From: Trichopria drosophilae
Taxonomy: Eukaryota; Arthropoda; Insecta; Hymenoptera; Diapriidae
Direction of reading: 5' to 3'
Assembly (NCBI GenBank): GCA_030407085.1
Contig: CM059586.1
Coordinates: 29,747,501 to 29,811,500, forward strand
DNA: 64,000 bases
Made by a program: the position numbers and the translations under genes. Positions 37,742 to 49,883 of the stretch are shown here, in pieces. The notes under the pieces were generated by a model that saw only the letters and a program-made list of their open reading frames with translations, was not told where the DNA came from and made no database searches. Each line of letters opens with the position of its first letter. Within the stretch, counting starts at the first letter, position 1.

Positions 37742-40509
37742 TATAGATTTTTTTAATCCAAGTAAAGTGGAAAATACAATCACTGCATTAATAAAAATAG
37801 ATATTGCCGAAGAAAACCTGCGGTTAAATATAAAAGTAATGATCCACGTGTTGTCATTCATTGATGGTACTAAATAAAAATATTACGCATCTTATTCTCT
37901 TTTTTCTCTTACTTATATTGGAGTGATTTACATAATCGATTCGTTGATACGTTCGAATCACAATATATACAATATTAATAAAAAACAACTTTGATGACCT
38001 TACTTTGTCTTCTGAAGAGAACCGATGGAATTTGTAAGAAATAATATGCAAACAATTAATTTTCTTTATAAAACACCCTGGTAGAAATTTGTCCATTTTT
38101 TTTAGACTGGCCATTTTTCCTATACCTTTAACATGGTACATAAGAATGTTATACAAGAATTGTACAAAAAATGTTTCCATTTCTACCAAGGCATTAATAT
38201 TAATTATAAATTTTCAATCAGAAATACTTCAGAAATTATATAAAATTCGAGAAAACACTCGTGCACAACATCTTTTAATCAAACAACATAACAGTTACAT
38301 AAAAAGTGTAAAGTAGAAACAAACAGGAAATTTTTAATTTCGGTACCTTCGGTAGCTCATTACTTAATGAATATATATAATATAAAGATGTATGCGTTGT
38401 ACAATCACTCATTTTACGTAGAAGTGTATGATGATTATGTATTAACGTGTTTAGATGCGTAAAGTAAGTATCTGGGTATAATTTAAAATATGGTTATAAT
38501 TTCTCATGTTAATAACATACATTTCTTTGTTTTTCGTCGAAGAAATGTATACAATCCTTTATTGGTGACTTTATTATCTTTAATCTGATATATGCGAAAT
38601 TCTTCTATATGCACTGGAACAAGTGTAATAAGTGACACCAATGAATCCTTGTAAACTCATTCTACAACTATAACGGGCAGATTGATCACTATCAGTTATC
38701 ACCTCTCATCATTGCTCTTCTATGCGTAACCGTGTTGATAGAGGTCTCTGATTTATTCTGAATTTTCCCGCAATTAAGTAAACAATTCCAGAATTCGTAT
38801 ATGTGCAAACTCTCCAAAATAATATTCCACATGTCAAAGGATAAATCTTATGACAAATTTTATGTTTATGACACGTTTATCGATAATGTTATTTTTATAT
38901 TTCGTACGCACATACCAATTTATTCAGGAATGGTGAGTTTTGTAAACAAAGGAGGGATTAAAAAATAAGCGTCAGTATAATGCTAGTGCACGCGTCGTAT
39001 GATAATCTATTGTTGTTATATATAGCCTGAAAAAATTGTTTTACTATTGGGGAAAATGGAAACAAAACCCAACCAAAACAACACTTTTTAATCGGTATTA
39101 ATTTCATAAATACTGAATTTTACTACTAAAAAATCATCCGTACATTGAGAAAAGAGAATAAAATGTATAGGCGAAGATCAGAAAGAGTTAGGATCAGGTG
39201 TTACAGCAGATATTTTGTTCGCCTCTTTTAGTTCTCCGTATCCGGGATGCGAAGACGAGAGTGCCCACAATACGCGCCAGCGAATCAAGATCCGGGCTCC
39301 TATATAAAGAGGATCTCGTTCTAAGTCCTGTATTACACCGAGTTTAGAGTTATACGTATGCCTCGACTACAGTCTACTTACACGTCCTAGAATTTCAATT
39401 AGATACGCAAGTTAATCCATTAACGACTACGCCACTACTGGATTTGATTGCACAGGAGACCACCCTTAGCGCTTTGAAATTTTAAATAAGTAAAGTTTAA
39501 ACGTTATATTATCTCTTTAGCCAGGCAAATAGTCCAAGCGTAGCAGGAAAGGCAAATTTAAATTGAAACCGAGTTGGATGTTAGGGTTGGTTGTAATTTT
39601 AATATAGTTACTTGTTTAACTTTCTCGCTTAGGTCTATTACATACTAGAAAGTATATAGTAACTAAGATAAGAATTTCGGGGCATACACGCTTTCTAACT
39701 GTAGTTGTTATATCATTCTTTAGGTAACGTACATATCAGTAGGTCCGCTCAGAGAGAAGGTGAATGGATGTGGGTAATACTGTATTACAATTTATATTTC
39801 ATGTGCATGTATTATCTCAGCTTTGTTCGATGCCCTTCCTGCGGTATCCATTCAAGTAGTTAACATTATGAAACATATCGTTCCAGTATTACGCGCGTAT
39901 CAGTTTAAAACGAACAACAAAAAATCAAAGACAAATTTTTATCAATAACAATATTATCTGCACAGTGGCACATTTTTTACGATAAATCGATTAATTTCCT
40001 GTTGAAATCTACATCTCCATTAAGTATATATTCATCGTACAGTTTATACAGAGCACAAAACGTTTATGTTCATGATCCACCTGGCTGAAAAGTGAACGGT
40101 TGCGCAACCCTGGCCACATAACCGATTGTTAAGATTTTTAATGCAATTAGGATAATCAAGAAGTCTTTAGTACATCAATTTATCGAGCGCAACCACTGTG
40201 AAATTAACTTTTATCTAAGAGTTCTATTACATGTTCTTGAAGAGCATATATATATATACTGAAATACTCGCTACTGGCTTGCACAAACTCTTGTATCGCG
40301 TGAAACTCTAGCTATGAATGGACCTGTCAGTTAATTTAGCGTGTCAACAGTGGGTACAGAAGAGCATAGATACTGTAATAATTTGAGTGGCTCAAGGAAG
40401 TGTGCCTCTGAAGTGTGTGCGCGTGTGTGTGTGTACGCGACACAATTAGTTCTTTTTTTATATATAACACACAATAAAAGAAAGATATAGGATTCATTTA
40501 CCACTAATA
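37742..40509. other. AT-rich, no supported gene; small TIR relic and a TATA-box patch
   Basis: Position 38074-38193 has a short inverted pair (CCTGGTAGAAATTTG against CATTTCTACCAAGG) and may be a 120-bp MITE. Position 39300-39312 reads CTATATAAAGAGG, a strong TATA box on the plus strand after a CpG-richer stretch (39230-39300), but I found no transcript-like ORF downstream. Confidence 0.35.
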
Positions 40510-40793
40510 CACGGAGAAACATTTTTTAGGGAATTTTAACATTCCCTGAAGAAAATTGACGTTATTTCTGGAAAAAAATGGCTACATTTTTTTGTAATTT
40601 TTACTAACTGAATAGTAAAAATTCTAAGAACTTAGGCATTTTATCAGAAAGAATGACAATTTTTCTCATTCTGTAAGTCTAGCCCAAATTTACCATCAGG
40701 AATGGTAAAATTTCTAAGAAAATGTTTACCCGGGGTACCCTTATATCAACTTCATATTAACAGGTGAATCATCAACTAAACTTATTATATGCA

Positions 40794-41009
40794 CACAGAG
40801 AGTGATTTCTAGCGATTATAGTACGGAACTCTTTTCGACGCATCCCACGGCGTAAAATCCGGTGGGTCTTGAGTCCACGGTAGAATACGTTGTCAATCTC
40901 TGCGGCCGCGGCAAAAGAGTACGAAAATAAACGAATCGCATGAGTGAGAGCTTGCGTCTTTTCGGGTGAAGGTGACCCACGGTATAAACACTAGAAATTT
41001 CTCTCCGTG
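40794..41009. mobile_element. Probable MITE, 216 bp
   Basis: CACAGAGAGTGATTTCTAG (40794-40812) is inverted relative to CTAGAAATTTCTCTCCGTG (40991-41009), 16 of 19 matching. A third similar end, TA-CACGGAGAAACATTTT, sits at 40510, so the real left boundary could be there, giving a 500-bp element. The CAC(A/G/T)GAG-type end resembles the TA-flanked MITE at 18978. The interior is CpG-richer than the flanks. Confidence 0.45.
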
Positions 41010-42153
41010 CAGGTTACAGGTATAGTAGTCCAAACTACATTGTTTTCACCCCCCATAGTGGCGATAAAATAATTAATTATAAACATTATAACCTTATATA
41101 GAAGTTAATATAACACTGGTATGCAAAGTTAAATTTTCTGTTTTCTTTGTATGGTGTTAACAGCGTGTTATATTAATATTGTACTTGAAGGTTTGATGAA
41201 GATGACATTGCGACAATTTGTCGTTTAAAGGTTCAAGGTTGCAACTTCGTAGTGATCTTGTCATAATGTTGTCTGTTAGAGATGCTGTTCTTAAAATGTT
41301 CGAGCATTTGAATTGTAACAGGTGTTTTTTCTCTTCCGAAGTTTCAGAATCGTGCAGCTGTTGAATAGATTTATAACGTCTTCTATTTCATATAAAGGAT
41401 TCTTCTGTAAGAGTAGATGGAAAAGATCAAATATACGTTTTGTGATGACTGTATACTTGTGATGGTCTATGCAATATGATTTCAATGTTCCCAAGTTCTG
41501 TACACATATATGCAGGCGAGCTACGGGTCCTCTTTAGATGGTGCTATAGTCACATTTCTCGAGAATGTAGAAAAACTGCAGAAACTCACATCCACGTTCG
41601 TCAATTCCCACAGAGATCTCCTTAGGTTGTAACCTCTCAACTTAGAATTGATGTTTGGTGCGACTATATCGATTGCGTAATTTAAGGCTGAAGAAGTCTT
41701 CTTCCGTAGTTTTATTTTTTTCAATTTACTAATATTTAAAAATTTATTAATAGTCTGTTAAAAGTAGTAAAATAAAGTTTAATCGAATGGATAAGATGGA
41801 GTTGAGCACGCGCGTGCGAGTATGTGTGTGTGTTTTTGTTGTTCCCTGTGCTTCTCCATCTCTCCATCAGCAGTCAGTTGCTGGCTTGTTACCTTACGAC
41901 TTGTCGTAAGAGGTTAAAAATGTTCTGTATTCTTCCACAGACATAAATTACGTGAATCGGTGTACAAATCGTACCATTTCTAAGTGTAGAGGTTAAAACC
42001 AACGGGGGTCCCGTACAAATTAATAAACATTAATGTACATCAAGTAGAGTGTTGTTTTTTATTGTATATATTCATAAAGAACACTTCGAAATGTAAAGAA
42101 ACACTCGTTTTACAAATTATAAGTTACTCTCTGAAACTAATTAGGTTAAACTA
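41010..42153. other. Presumed formin intron 1 sequence, no supported exon
   Basis: Two minus-strand frames (41291-41494 and 41521-41724) read protein-like in parts (YNLRRSLWELTNVDVSF) but have no recognised family and no clear splice sites. A TG microsatellite lies at 41822-41832. Confidence 0.35.
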
Positions 42154-42226
42154 TTCCCTGATCGAGGTAAAACTCTCGACCTACGACTTTGTAATCCCGA
42201 ACGATACCGTCTGAGCTACAAAGTCG
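42154..42226 (-). repeat. tRNA-like sequence (SINE head or tRNA pseudogene)
   Basis: On the minus strand GACTTTGTAGCTCAGACGGT (42226-42207) contains an A-box-like TAGCTCAGACGGTA, and GGTCGAGAGTTTTACCTCGATC follows where a T arm would be. The B-box is poor, so a functional tRNA is unlikely. It lies about 170 bases downstream of the formin exon donor. Confidence 0.4.
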
Positions 42227-42398
42227 AATTTTAACTAATTTTTCAAACATTTCTAAACCAAATTCATAACCACTTGAAAGAAAAGTTTATTTACCTACTC
42301 ATCTCATTAGTACATTTAGTATGAACCAAGGAAATAAGAGGTTTAGACATTGCTGGATATGTTTGTAATAAGGACCCCGACTTTAGGGGCTAACTCAC

Positions 42399-42563
42399 CC
42401 GATGTGGAGCTCGCAGGAGCCGATGCACCGCTGCGAGCTGGTTGATGAGCGGCAGGGTAGCGCTGAAAGTGTGCACCGGGGGTCTCGGCGGCTCGGGATA
42501 CGAGCTCGCGTAGGCGAAGGGGTCCACGTCGTTCAGGTACTGCACTCGGCAGGTCAGCGACAT
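42399..42563 (-). CDS. Fhos: FHOD-family formin, first coding exon
   Basis: The 55-residue exon begins MSLTC and reads RVQYLNDVDPFAYASSYPEP (residues 6-25), then LPLINQLAAVHRLLRAPHR (37-55). This is the start of the GTPase-binding/FH3 region of FHOD1/FHOD3/Fhos formins, whose N-terminus has the same order: RVQYL, DPFA, PEP, then LP...Q...VHRLL.AP. These formins nucleate or bundle actin through FH1-FH2 domains and act in sarcomeres and stress fibres; none of those later domains is visible here. The ATG at 42563-42561 was chosen because family similarity starts right after it. The frame stays open a little further upstream but with no ATG before a TTG at 42617. The exon ends after CGG at a strong donor, GTGAGT (42398-42393), in phase 0. 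Exon 2 must lie at lower coordinates, and I found no candidate, so intron 1 is very long. Family assignment is firm; the symbol follows the fly name. Confidence 0.85.
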
Positions 42564-42980
42564 CGCGATATTTCGCGCGGCCTTGCCGATTGATTCTCCG
42601 CGCCCTCGCCGGCGCAAGCACCTCCACCGCCACCACGGTCTCCACCGTCGCCGTCGCCGCCGCTGGCCGACGACGACGAGGACGACGTACCGACGCCGTC
42701 AGTCGAGCGCTGGCCTTCCGTAGGAATCTTCAGCGCCGATCCGATCCGCACCGAACCGGTTCACCGTGCTGACGCCGCCACCGTCGCGCACTCACCGCGC
42801 TTTATTTTCATTCACCCGGCACAATAATCCTGACCGCACTCTTTATCTTTTCCTTAGGAGCCCAGAACCAGTCCTGCTCTGAAAATGCGTTTGTTATTTT
42901 CATCTCACTCTCTCTTTCGCTACGTCTTACTCACTCTCACTCGCACGCTCTCTCTTTCATGCATTTTCATTCTCTCCTTT
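42564..42980 (-). promoter_or_regulatory. CpG-rich promoter and 5' UTR of the formin exon
   Basis: The block upstream of the formin ATG is strongly CpG-rich, in contrast to its AT-rich surroundings. On the minus strand an AATAAAG TATA-like box (about 42800-42806) precedes an initiator-like TCAGCA (42772-42767) by about 30 bases, which suggests a start site near 42770 and a 5' UTR of about 200 bases. Farther upstream (42898-42975) are GAGA-type tracts (plus strand CTCACTCTCTCTTTC, ACTCTCACTCGC), typical binding sites for GAGA factor in insect promoters. The overlapping long GC-rich frames on both strands (42343-42772) are composition artefacts. The start site is inferred from motif spacing only. 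Confidence 0.4.
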
Positions 42981-43736
42981 AAGACCTTCACTTTTTTGAA
43001 AATTTGTTTTGCTTTCGTACAATACAACCTGCAATACTTGCACTGATGTTCACAACTAACTCCCTACATCTCGGGACTAAAATGCAATTACTACAGCTTA
43101 TAATATAGCGTAATGTAAGCAAGATTTTAAGTAATTTTACTGCAACTAGGTCAATTAGACGGCAGCTTGATAGCTAAGTAATACAATGGTAATATACATA
43201 TATGTACAGGTGTGGTAAATATAGATGACGGTGAGTTAATAAAACATTGCAAGACTAATTAGCTCAAGGTTAGACTGTTATCCGCTTATGTATTAAACAC
43301 CTGAAGCGAAGACTTTAGGCGTCAAAAAGAAATAGATATGTCTTAATTCCATTAAAGCATTTCAATAATTGTAAGAATAACTCTCTTCTTTACCCTGTAC
43401 ATACTTGTCCAACACTCTCGGATATGTTCATTATAATTCTGTCATTTCTCTTTAAATACGTTTATACTTATTTTTGCCTTCTGTCCTGTCTTTAGCCGTG
43501 TGTTTATAAATACAAACTTCTCGAGAACTATCGTCTCTTATTCAGCTTTTTCATTCAAGAATGTCGCATTTTAACAGCAAGTAAAATCTACTACGCTATT
43601 AGACAGTTGTAATTACTGGCCGATCAGTACGCTTAAAATATTATTAAATGGTGAAAGTCTAAGACTCGAGGATAAGGTCGTCAACTGTTGTTAATCTTAA
43701 AGAACCTTTAAGGACAACTTGGACCTTATGAATATT
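42981..43736. other. AT-rich, no supported gene
   Basis: Upstream of the formin promoter block. Nothing recognised. Confidence 0.4.
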
Positions 43737-44501
43737 CCCGAGCGGAAAATTATTCAGGCTGGAATCAGGTCCTGATCATGAAGCCTGTAAACAAAATCAG
43801 GTCTTGACATGACTCCTTATCAGCCCTGGCATATCGAGTAACGCTTTTTCTGTTAAGGCCCTGATCAGGCAAATGTACGAGACCTGATTAGGACCTTACA
43901 ATGCCCAATATTTCGCATGCTTTCCAAATTTCATGGTGAAAATATTTAAAATAGTATTACAAAACAACAAATTAACTTTTAATGTCTATCTGACAAGTAA
44001 AAAGGTTGCAAAATAAAAATATATTATTTACACATACATACGAATCGTACACATATCCATCACATATAATGTGTAAAATATGCTGTGCCGAAACGTTCCT
44101 ACAAGTAGGCTAATATACAAAATAGCAATGCATTTCCTTAACTGGAATGAGGTAGATGCGCGATCGCGCCTAGTGGCGAATGAACGAATTACATAAAATT
44201 TAGAAGTTAAAAAATTCAGGCGTCCTTATCAGGCTCTGAGCAGGGCCCATAATCTGCCCCTGACTTGAAATTTCTAAAGCAGTTAGAGATTCCCGGAAAT
44301 TGAAAATAAGTCAAGCCTTATCAATTCATGGTTTGGTCTTGATATGGAAATTCAGAGGCTTCCCTATACCAGTTATACTTTAATCTAACATAATCAGGTT
44401 TGATCAGGGCACATTCCGGAGTACCTGATCAGGAACGCCTTACTGGAGCCTGGTAAGGCCCTGGTATATATTTAGGCTGCCTGAATAAATTTCCGCTCGG
44501 G
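43737..44501. mobile_element. 765-bp TIR element studded with CTGATCAGG motifs
   Basis: The left CCCGAGCGGAAAATTATTCA (43737-43756, then GGC) and right TGAATAAATTTCCGCTCGGG (to 44501) form a 22-bp inverted repeat with one mismatch. Inside, the palindrome-like CCTGATCAGG and variants recur near both ends (43768, 43860, 43883, 44399, 44424) and pair as short inverted and direct repeats, consistent with subterminal transposase sites. No reading frame. The flanks (AATATT/TTATTT) do not give a clear target duplication, so the superfamily is open. Confidence 0.68.
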
Positions 44502-47058
44502 TTATTTCAAAAGCTACAAAATGCATGAAGTCCGTGACCTCTAATCAACAGTAATATTATAATCGAAACTTTTGTTTAAGCTCCACAATTGTGATTTTCG
44601 TAATGATGAGAATCATTTAAAAAGACACTTTCATGAAAGCAACAAAACGTTGCGTGACCCGAGAACGTTTATCTATTAAGCCGACAAAAATACCTAACGA
44701 ACATTTCTTACAGATCGATCTAAAGTGGAGGAAAACAAAACCTCGTTACATCTCCTAAAAAGTGGTAGGCATTCCCGGTTAATTGTAAACGGATATTTTC
44801 CCCGAAAAAATGCGCGAGACATTAAAATCGCGGCGACATGCGGCGCGACGTTTCTATGTCGGATCTTCATAATTGACGTATCAATGGTGAAAGGTTCCGT
44901 AGTCGACGCTGGAACGCGTCGGTAATAAGAAGCTTCGCATGGGCGTCTCTCGACTCTCTACTCGCGATTCCGAAAGAACCGAGCGAGTTGCAACACGAGC
45001 AAGAGCATTATTACAGAGTTGCTCGTTATCAACGCTCAACGCTTTTAGGAATGAAATTTCATCCTATGATAGAGCCCTAAGACATCTAGCCCTTCATTCG
45101 CGTTTCCTTTACACACTGGTACATTCATTGTCTGCGCTATGAATTTCTTTTCATTTCATTCCTTATTAGTACAAAAGGATTACCGAGGCGCAAAAACAAT
45201 AGTTATTAAAGTTTCTCGTTAACTCCGTCGAGTATAGAGTTTCACACGAGGATTGAGGTTAATTTTGCATCATTTGCTTGCACCTGCATCAGTCTCGCAG
45301 CTTCACAACTGTAATCATATCTGTGATTAATCACTGAATGAAAATAGAAATACATGAAAACGCTACTTTTCTTTCTCCTCTAATCGGTCCATCATCTTTA
45401 TTTCAACCCTTTAGTAGATCCACTCACTGAGAAATACATTTTTTGCTGCTGCACATTATTGGACAAGTTTGTGCATAATCGGGTGAATTAAACGGTTGAT
45501 TTCTTCTCGCAATTTGCTTAATGCATTCGTTTTCATTTTTGTATGATATAGGTCGTAGAATCTGGAAAAATGTCATTGTATCTTTTAAAGAGATGCAATT
45601 CTACTATAACCATTCATTGATAAAATAAAAGTGTGAAGTATGGATTTCCGTTGTTATTTGAGGTTAAAATTCCTTGGATAACGCTATTCAATGATGAGAC
45701 ATAGACGAATTACTTTCCTTCTGATGACGTAATTGGAAACAGCGGTCTATTATAAGCATACGTGGTGTCTAGCGCTTTCGGTTGACAAGGTTATATTCCA
45801 TTAGGATGAAATAACGAAATATTATCACATCTTAAATCATCATAGGGAATAAGCCCCAAAGACGATTTATTCAAACGTGTTTCTGCATCAAACTATTATT
45901 ATCGCTGACTCTCCGCTTAAGTGTTCTTTTATGAAACAAAAATGGAACATTTCAGATTATTGGCAATTTCACGGTTTCAGGCCTTCGATGTAAAAACATT
46001 TACAGTCTTATTTACGGACGAATAAGAAATATGACACTTTTAACGGTGATACTGAAATCCAAGCGAGTTCTAGCCGTTAATTTAAGAGGTTAATGAATCT
46101 TCACGCCGAGATTGATTTTACAAACGTTAAATGTAACGGTCGGAGTAAGACAAACCGTCAGTTCTTATTTTATCCTATGAAACGTTTATCTGTTCTTCCG
46201 AAAAATATCAAGGCAATATAAGTAAAGTCGTAAAATAACTTTAACATGATGTCGACAAATTAATATATGATTTTAAAAATTATTTTGCACTTGTATTTAC
46301 ATGGAGTTTATGATGACCTATATACCACAAAGCCAAGAGAGGTCTTCAAGATGTTTTTAGATGTTGTCAAATCTACGAAATAAGAGGTCTGTGGAAAGTT
46401 CTGATATTTATAATAATCTGAATCGCAAGTATCATTAATGTAAGCGAGTGACACAATGATACTGAAAATACATTTATTTATCATTTATTACTTATCAAGT
46501 CGATAGTTCAGATTGACATTGCCCGACTTCAGATTTGAATTTGGTTGTATTTCGGCATCATGTAACATTCTTAGATGAATCTCCATACCAAGCCAATTTA
46601 TTCATCATGAATATGATCTCTTAAATAATTGTTTAAAGAATTCAGACAGGTGCTCTATGTTCACCTATAACTCGGAAGCCAATACAGTGTCAACAGCGGT
46701 TCCGGTATTCTTGTTTGTAACTATCATTATATATCATTTGCATATCCACTTCGAATTGGACGGTTCAATATTGGAGAAAATGTGTCACGTTCGGAAATCA
46801 TCGGAAGCTAGGGGAACATCGGTGATTTTCATAAAAAGCATCATCGTTATTTTTTAAATCACCATATTTACCCCATACACGTCTGACAGGTCTCTTGTAT
46901 ATTGGGATCTGATACAGGATGCTATTGTTGACAAATTTGCAAACATCCAACCGACACATTGGCCTATGGCTCAATCACCTTTCTAAAAATGCAAGCTTTG
47001 ACTAGTTCGAAAATCAGCCACCGACAAATTTCAGATCCCAATATATATAGAAGCACTA
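44502..47058. other. No supported gene
   Basis: A CpG-richer patch (44800-45120) holds two adjacent short frames without recognised domains. At 46898-46912 and 47031-47045 TATATTGGGATCTGA is mirrored, a 150-bp inverted pair that may be an old MITE. Confidence 0.35.
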
Positions 47059-47581
47059 GGGGTAAAGTGGGATGGTCTTGGAAAAACTCGTATACAAAAA
47101 TATGGGGCATAAGAATGGTTAGGTGTGGTTTAGAAACCCTTATTTAGGTCCTCAACTAACATTATGAAACGCATTTAAAAAAGTAGCTTCTTAATTATCT
47201 CTGTGAACCTAAATCAAAACGGAACAAATCCCACTTTGCCCCAAAATAGAATTTTTTTAAACACGTCGTAAAAAATCATCCTCAACCCCAAATGAAACAA
47301 ATAAAAAACAAAAATGGAGTATAAGAGAAGACTATTAAGTCATGAAATTCAGAGTTTAATTACGCTTAATTTATTGATACTTACTAGTCGATTGAAAATA
47401 TGTCTAAATTTACAAATTGACTTCGACCTCCTAGGTCATGTTCTAACGATTGGCAAATACTGAATGGAAACTGAAATATGTTTCAAAATTTGCATTGCAG
47501 TAACTCATTTGTAAATAAACAATGCAAACAAACGCATAAGAAATGTTTAAATACGGCGAAACGTTAATCCCACTTTGCCCC
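47059..47581. mobile_element. 523-bp TA-flanked MITE (GGGGYAAAGTGGGAT ends)
   Basis: The left end GGGGTAAAGTGGGAT after TA (47057-47058) and the right end ATCCCACTTTGCCCC before TA (47582-47583) are inverted. A third copy of the end motif, ATCCCACTTTGCCCC, lies inside at about 47228-47242, suggesting an internal end duplication or nested remnant. TA duplication suggests the Tc1/mariner superfamily. No coding capacity. Confidence 0.72.
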
Positions 47582-47846
47582 TACTTTCCCTATACGATTA
47601 CTCCTGACAGTTTCTGATGACATCCGAAAATAACAATTTTTCTCCATTAAGGCGTCGTTCAATCGGGACAATAATATTGATGTATTTCATATCCAGTTCT
47701 TATTTATATCAGTGGATACATGTGATAGGGATCCCTGTACCACAAAATGTACATCTTCGTTTCAAGAATTCCAGGTCAGATCGTCTCTCTTCGTTTTAAA
47801 TTTACGGATTAAAATGGTCCTGTTTACTCAGAACAAAGTGCCGGAA

Positions 47847-48050
47847 CTATTTAATTGTTTCATTGCAGAAATAACAGGGGATGAGGGGATACCCAAGTTT
47901 CTTAATATGTCTATGTGCTTCATCTGGACCGTTAGAAACGTCAAACGTGCATGACGAAGCAATTTCTTTCAAAGATGAATTCACCGATTTTTGTGAATTC
48001 TCGGCAGGATGCTTTCGCATCCCATCGACTTTGTTAAGGTCACGTAGCAT
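47847..48050 (-). CDS. Candidate 67-codon ORF beside a CpG-rich block; doubtful
   Basis: The frame begins MLRDLNKVDGMRKHPAENSQ and ends PCYFCNETIK before a stop. Its composition is more protein-like than neighbouring frames, and a CpG-rich stretch (48040-48480) with an initiator-like TCAGTTTTGCACAG (near 48283, minus) lies upstream, as a promoter would. I recognise no family. A processed pseudogene or an exon fragment is as likely as a gene. Confidence 0.2.
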   Translation of the reverse strand: MLRDLNKVDGMRKHPAENSQKSVNSSLKEIASSCTFDVSNGPDEAHRHIKKLGYPLIPCYFCNETIK

Positions 48051-49671
48051 CTCCAGGTTGTGGACGTAACAAGCAACTAGCGCCTAACAGCAAAGGTCGC
48101 CTTCTCGCAGGAGGAACTGGCCGTAGGATTGCGAATATTCGAAATAGTTTTGGTGCGGTTCGCAACGGGGAAAACAGCGACGAGTACGTAGACGGGTGCG
48201 CACAGGAATTCTCGAGGAGGCGAGGGTTACAACCGTACAACACCCGCCGCGCCGTGCCGAGCGTATCTGTGCAAAACTGAGAACACCGGCAAGGTATAAC
48301 AATACCGGTTTCTCTCTCGTTCCAGAGTACTCCGATTCTTTCGAATCTCTCGGCGATTTCAACTAGCGATTCACCAATCGCTGTTACCCACTCAACGTTT
48401 TCTGCGGTTTGCCGCACTACCCATCGACATTCACCAAACCCGAAACCCAAACCGGGCGCAGATTATTCTCTTCCATCCACTCCACCTTCTTCTTCGTATG
48501 CAGCGAAGATACGCGTCACGCGCATTCTCAATTTATTCTTCAGCCATTTGATAAATCCAAGAAGAAAAACGAGTTTTCGAATTGTGGTCCAGATCTCTCT
48601 ACCAAGAAATGTCTTTTTATGTAGTTCTTTGAATAAAATTATTGTTTTTTTCTTCATCGATTTCTGGAAATAGAAATTTGAAAATTCGAACATATTGGTT
48701 TCATTATATTAAAGATACTATGCTGGAATATTCATTAAAATTTGTTTCAGTCGTTAATAAGAGTCTTCTTTAGAAAAATATTTATTGTAACAAAATTTAG
48801 ATATAAAATTGTTATATAATATTGTTATCTTTATTTGTTATTAGTGTATATAATATATATTTTTTCTATAGAAGGTCTCGTTGAAGAGTAAAAACGAGTT
48901 TTAACGTTGGTTCCACTCTGGTATAATTAAAGTAAATGGACCATTAATTACGAAAATGTTCAAATATTTATATTTAAATGTCTTTTTTAAAACACAATTA
49001 TAAAAACTTCTATAAATTCAAAACGAACTTTTTTATTTTAATTGGATGCATTCCGTATTCGTCTTATGCAACATTCCGTTCCGACTCGTAGTCCTTTCTT
49101 TGTTACGTTTTTTCGCTTACATGTTCATAGATCAATTTGAAAAATAATTCATACCAAACTTTCATAATTAGGCGGAACGCAACTAAAACATTTACTACAT
49201 ACGGAATGCTTCAACTCGGGACTTTTATTTTCATTTTCTTTAAATATTTTGACGTATTTTCCATTGAAGTAAATCTTTACGGCGAATAGTTTAATTTATG
49301 ACTACAAAAAATTTCCTTTCGGTATATTGTTCAACACGTGTTTCCACCAGTCTTATATAACTGCCTGTGTTTTGTTTGCTCAAAAAATTTGAATTAACTA
49401 CGTATATGACGCAGATTATTATTTTCTTAAAAAGAACATGTGTTTTTTAAATGTTAATATATTCTGTGTATTACGAGAATGCAAGAAGTATAGCAAGTTT
49501 TTTATATGCCACAACTAATCAAATACATTTTGGTACATAATTCAAGATTTATATTTTTATTAATTACTGCCCAACAAATGAAAAAGAATTAAAAAAACCA
49601 ATTGAATATGTTTTATTTCGGTTTCTTGACCACTTTCTTTGAAATTTGTTACGTTCTAATCCGATATCATG
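48051..49671. other. CpG-rich block (to 48480), then AT-rich spacer
   Basis: Long frames over 48040-48450 on the minus strand (up to 136 codons) are Arg/Pro/Leu-rich and occur in more than one frame, as expected from composition. The block may be a promoter or 5' UTR exon. From 48490 to 49670 I see nothing. Confidence 0.35.
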
Positions 49672-49883
49672 CAATATGTCCCGTCCTAAGTTATATCGCC
49701 AAAAGTTATGTGTATATCCAAAGTTATACATTTGGCTTGTCCAAAATTATACCACTCACACACAGAAGCCCTCATTGCACGGATATAAACAGAGTTGCGG
49801 AAGTGGGGATAGTAAGGGGCTATAACTTTGGAGACACTTTATTTTTAAAGAACCGACGGTGTAACTTAGGGCGGGGACTACTG
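49672..49883. mobile_element. Pogo-like MITE related to the one at 25291
   Basis: The left CAATATGTCCCGTCCTAAGT (49672-49691) and right AACTTAGGGCGGGGACTACTG (to 49883) are inverted, with TA after the right end; the left flank no longer reads TA. Repeated 'AAAGTTAT' boxes lie inside the left end, as in the 25291 element. Confidence 0.6.

Noticed and set aside
40412..40434. TG/CG dinucleotide tract
   Set aside because: A short ordinary microsatellite with no further structure.
42343..42772. Several long GC-rich ORFs on both strands around the formin exon
   Set aside because: Only the frame at 42399-42563 matches a protein family; the rest come from GC-rich composition without stops.
48040..48450. 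136-codon minus-strand ORF
   Set aside because: Open in more than one frame and Arg/Pro/Leu-rich, as expected of CpG-rich sequence; no domain recognised.
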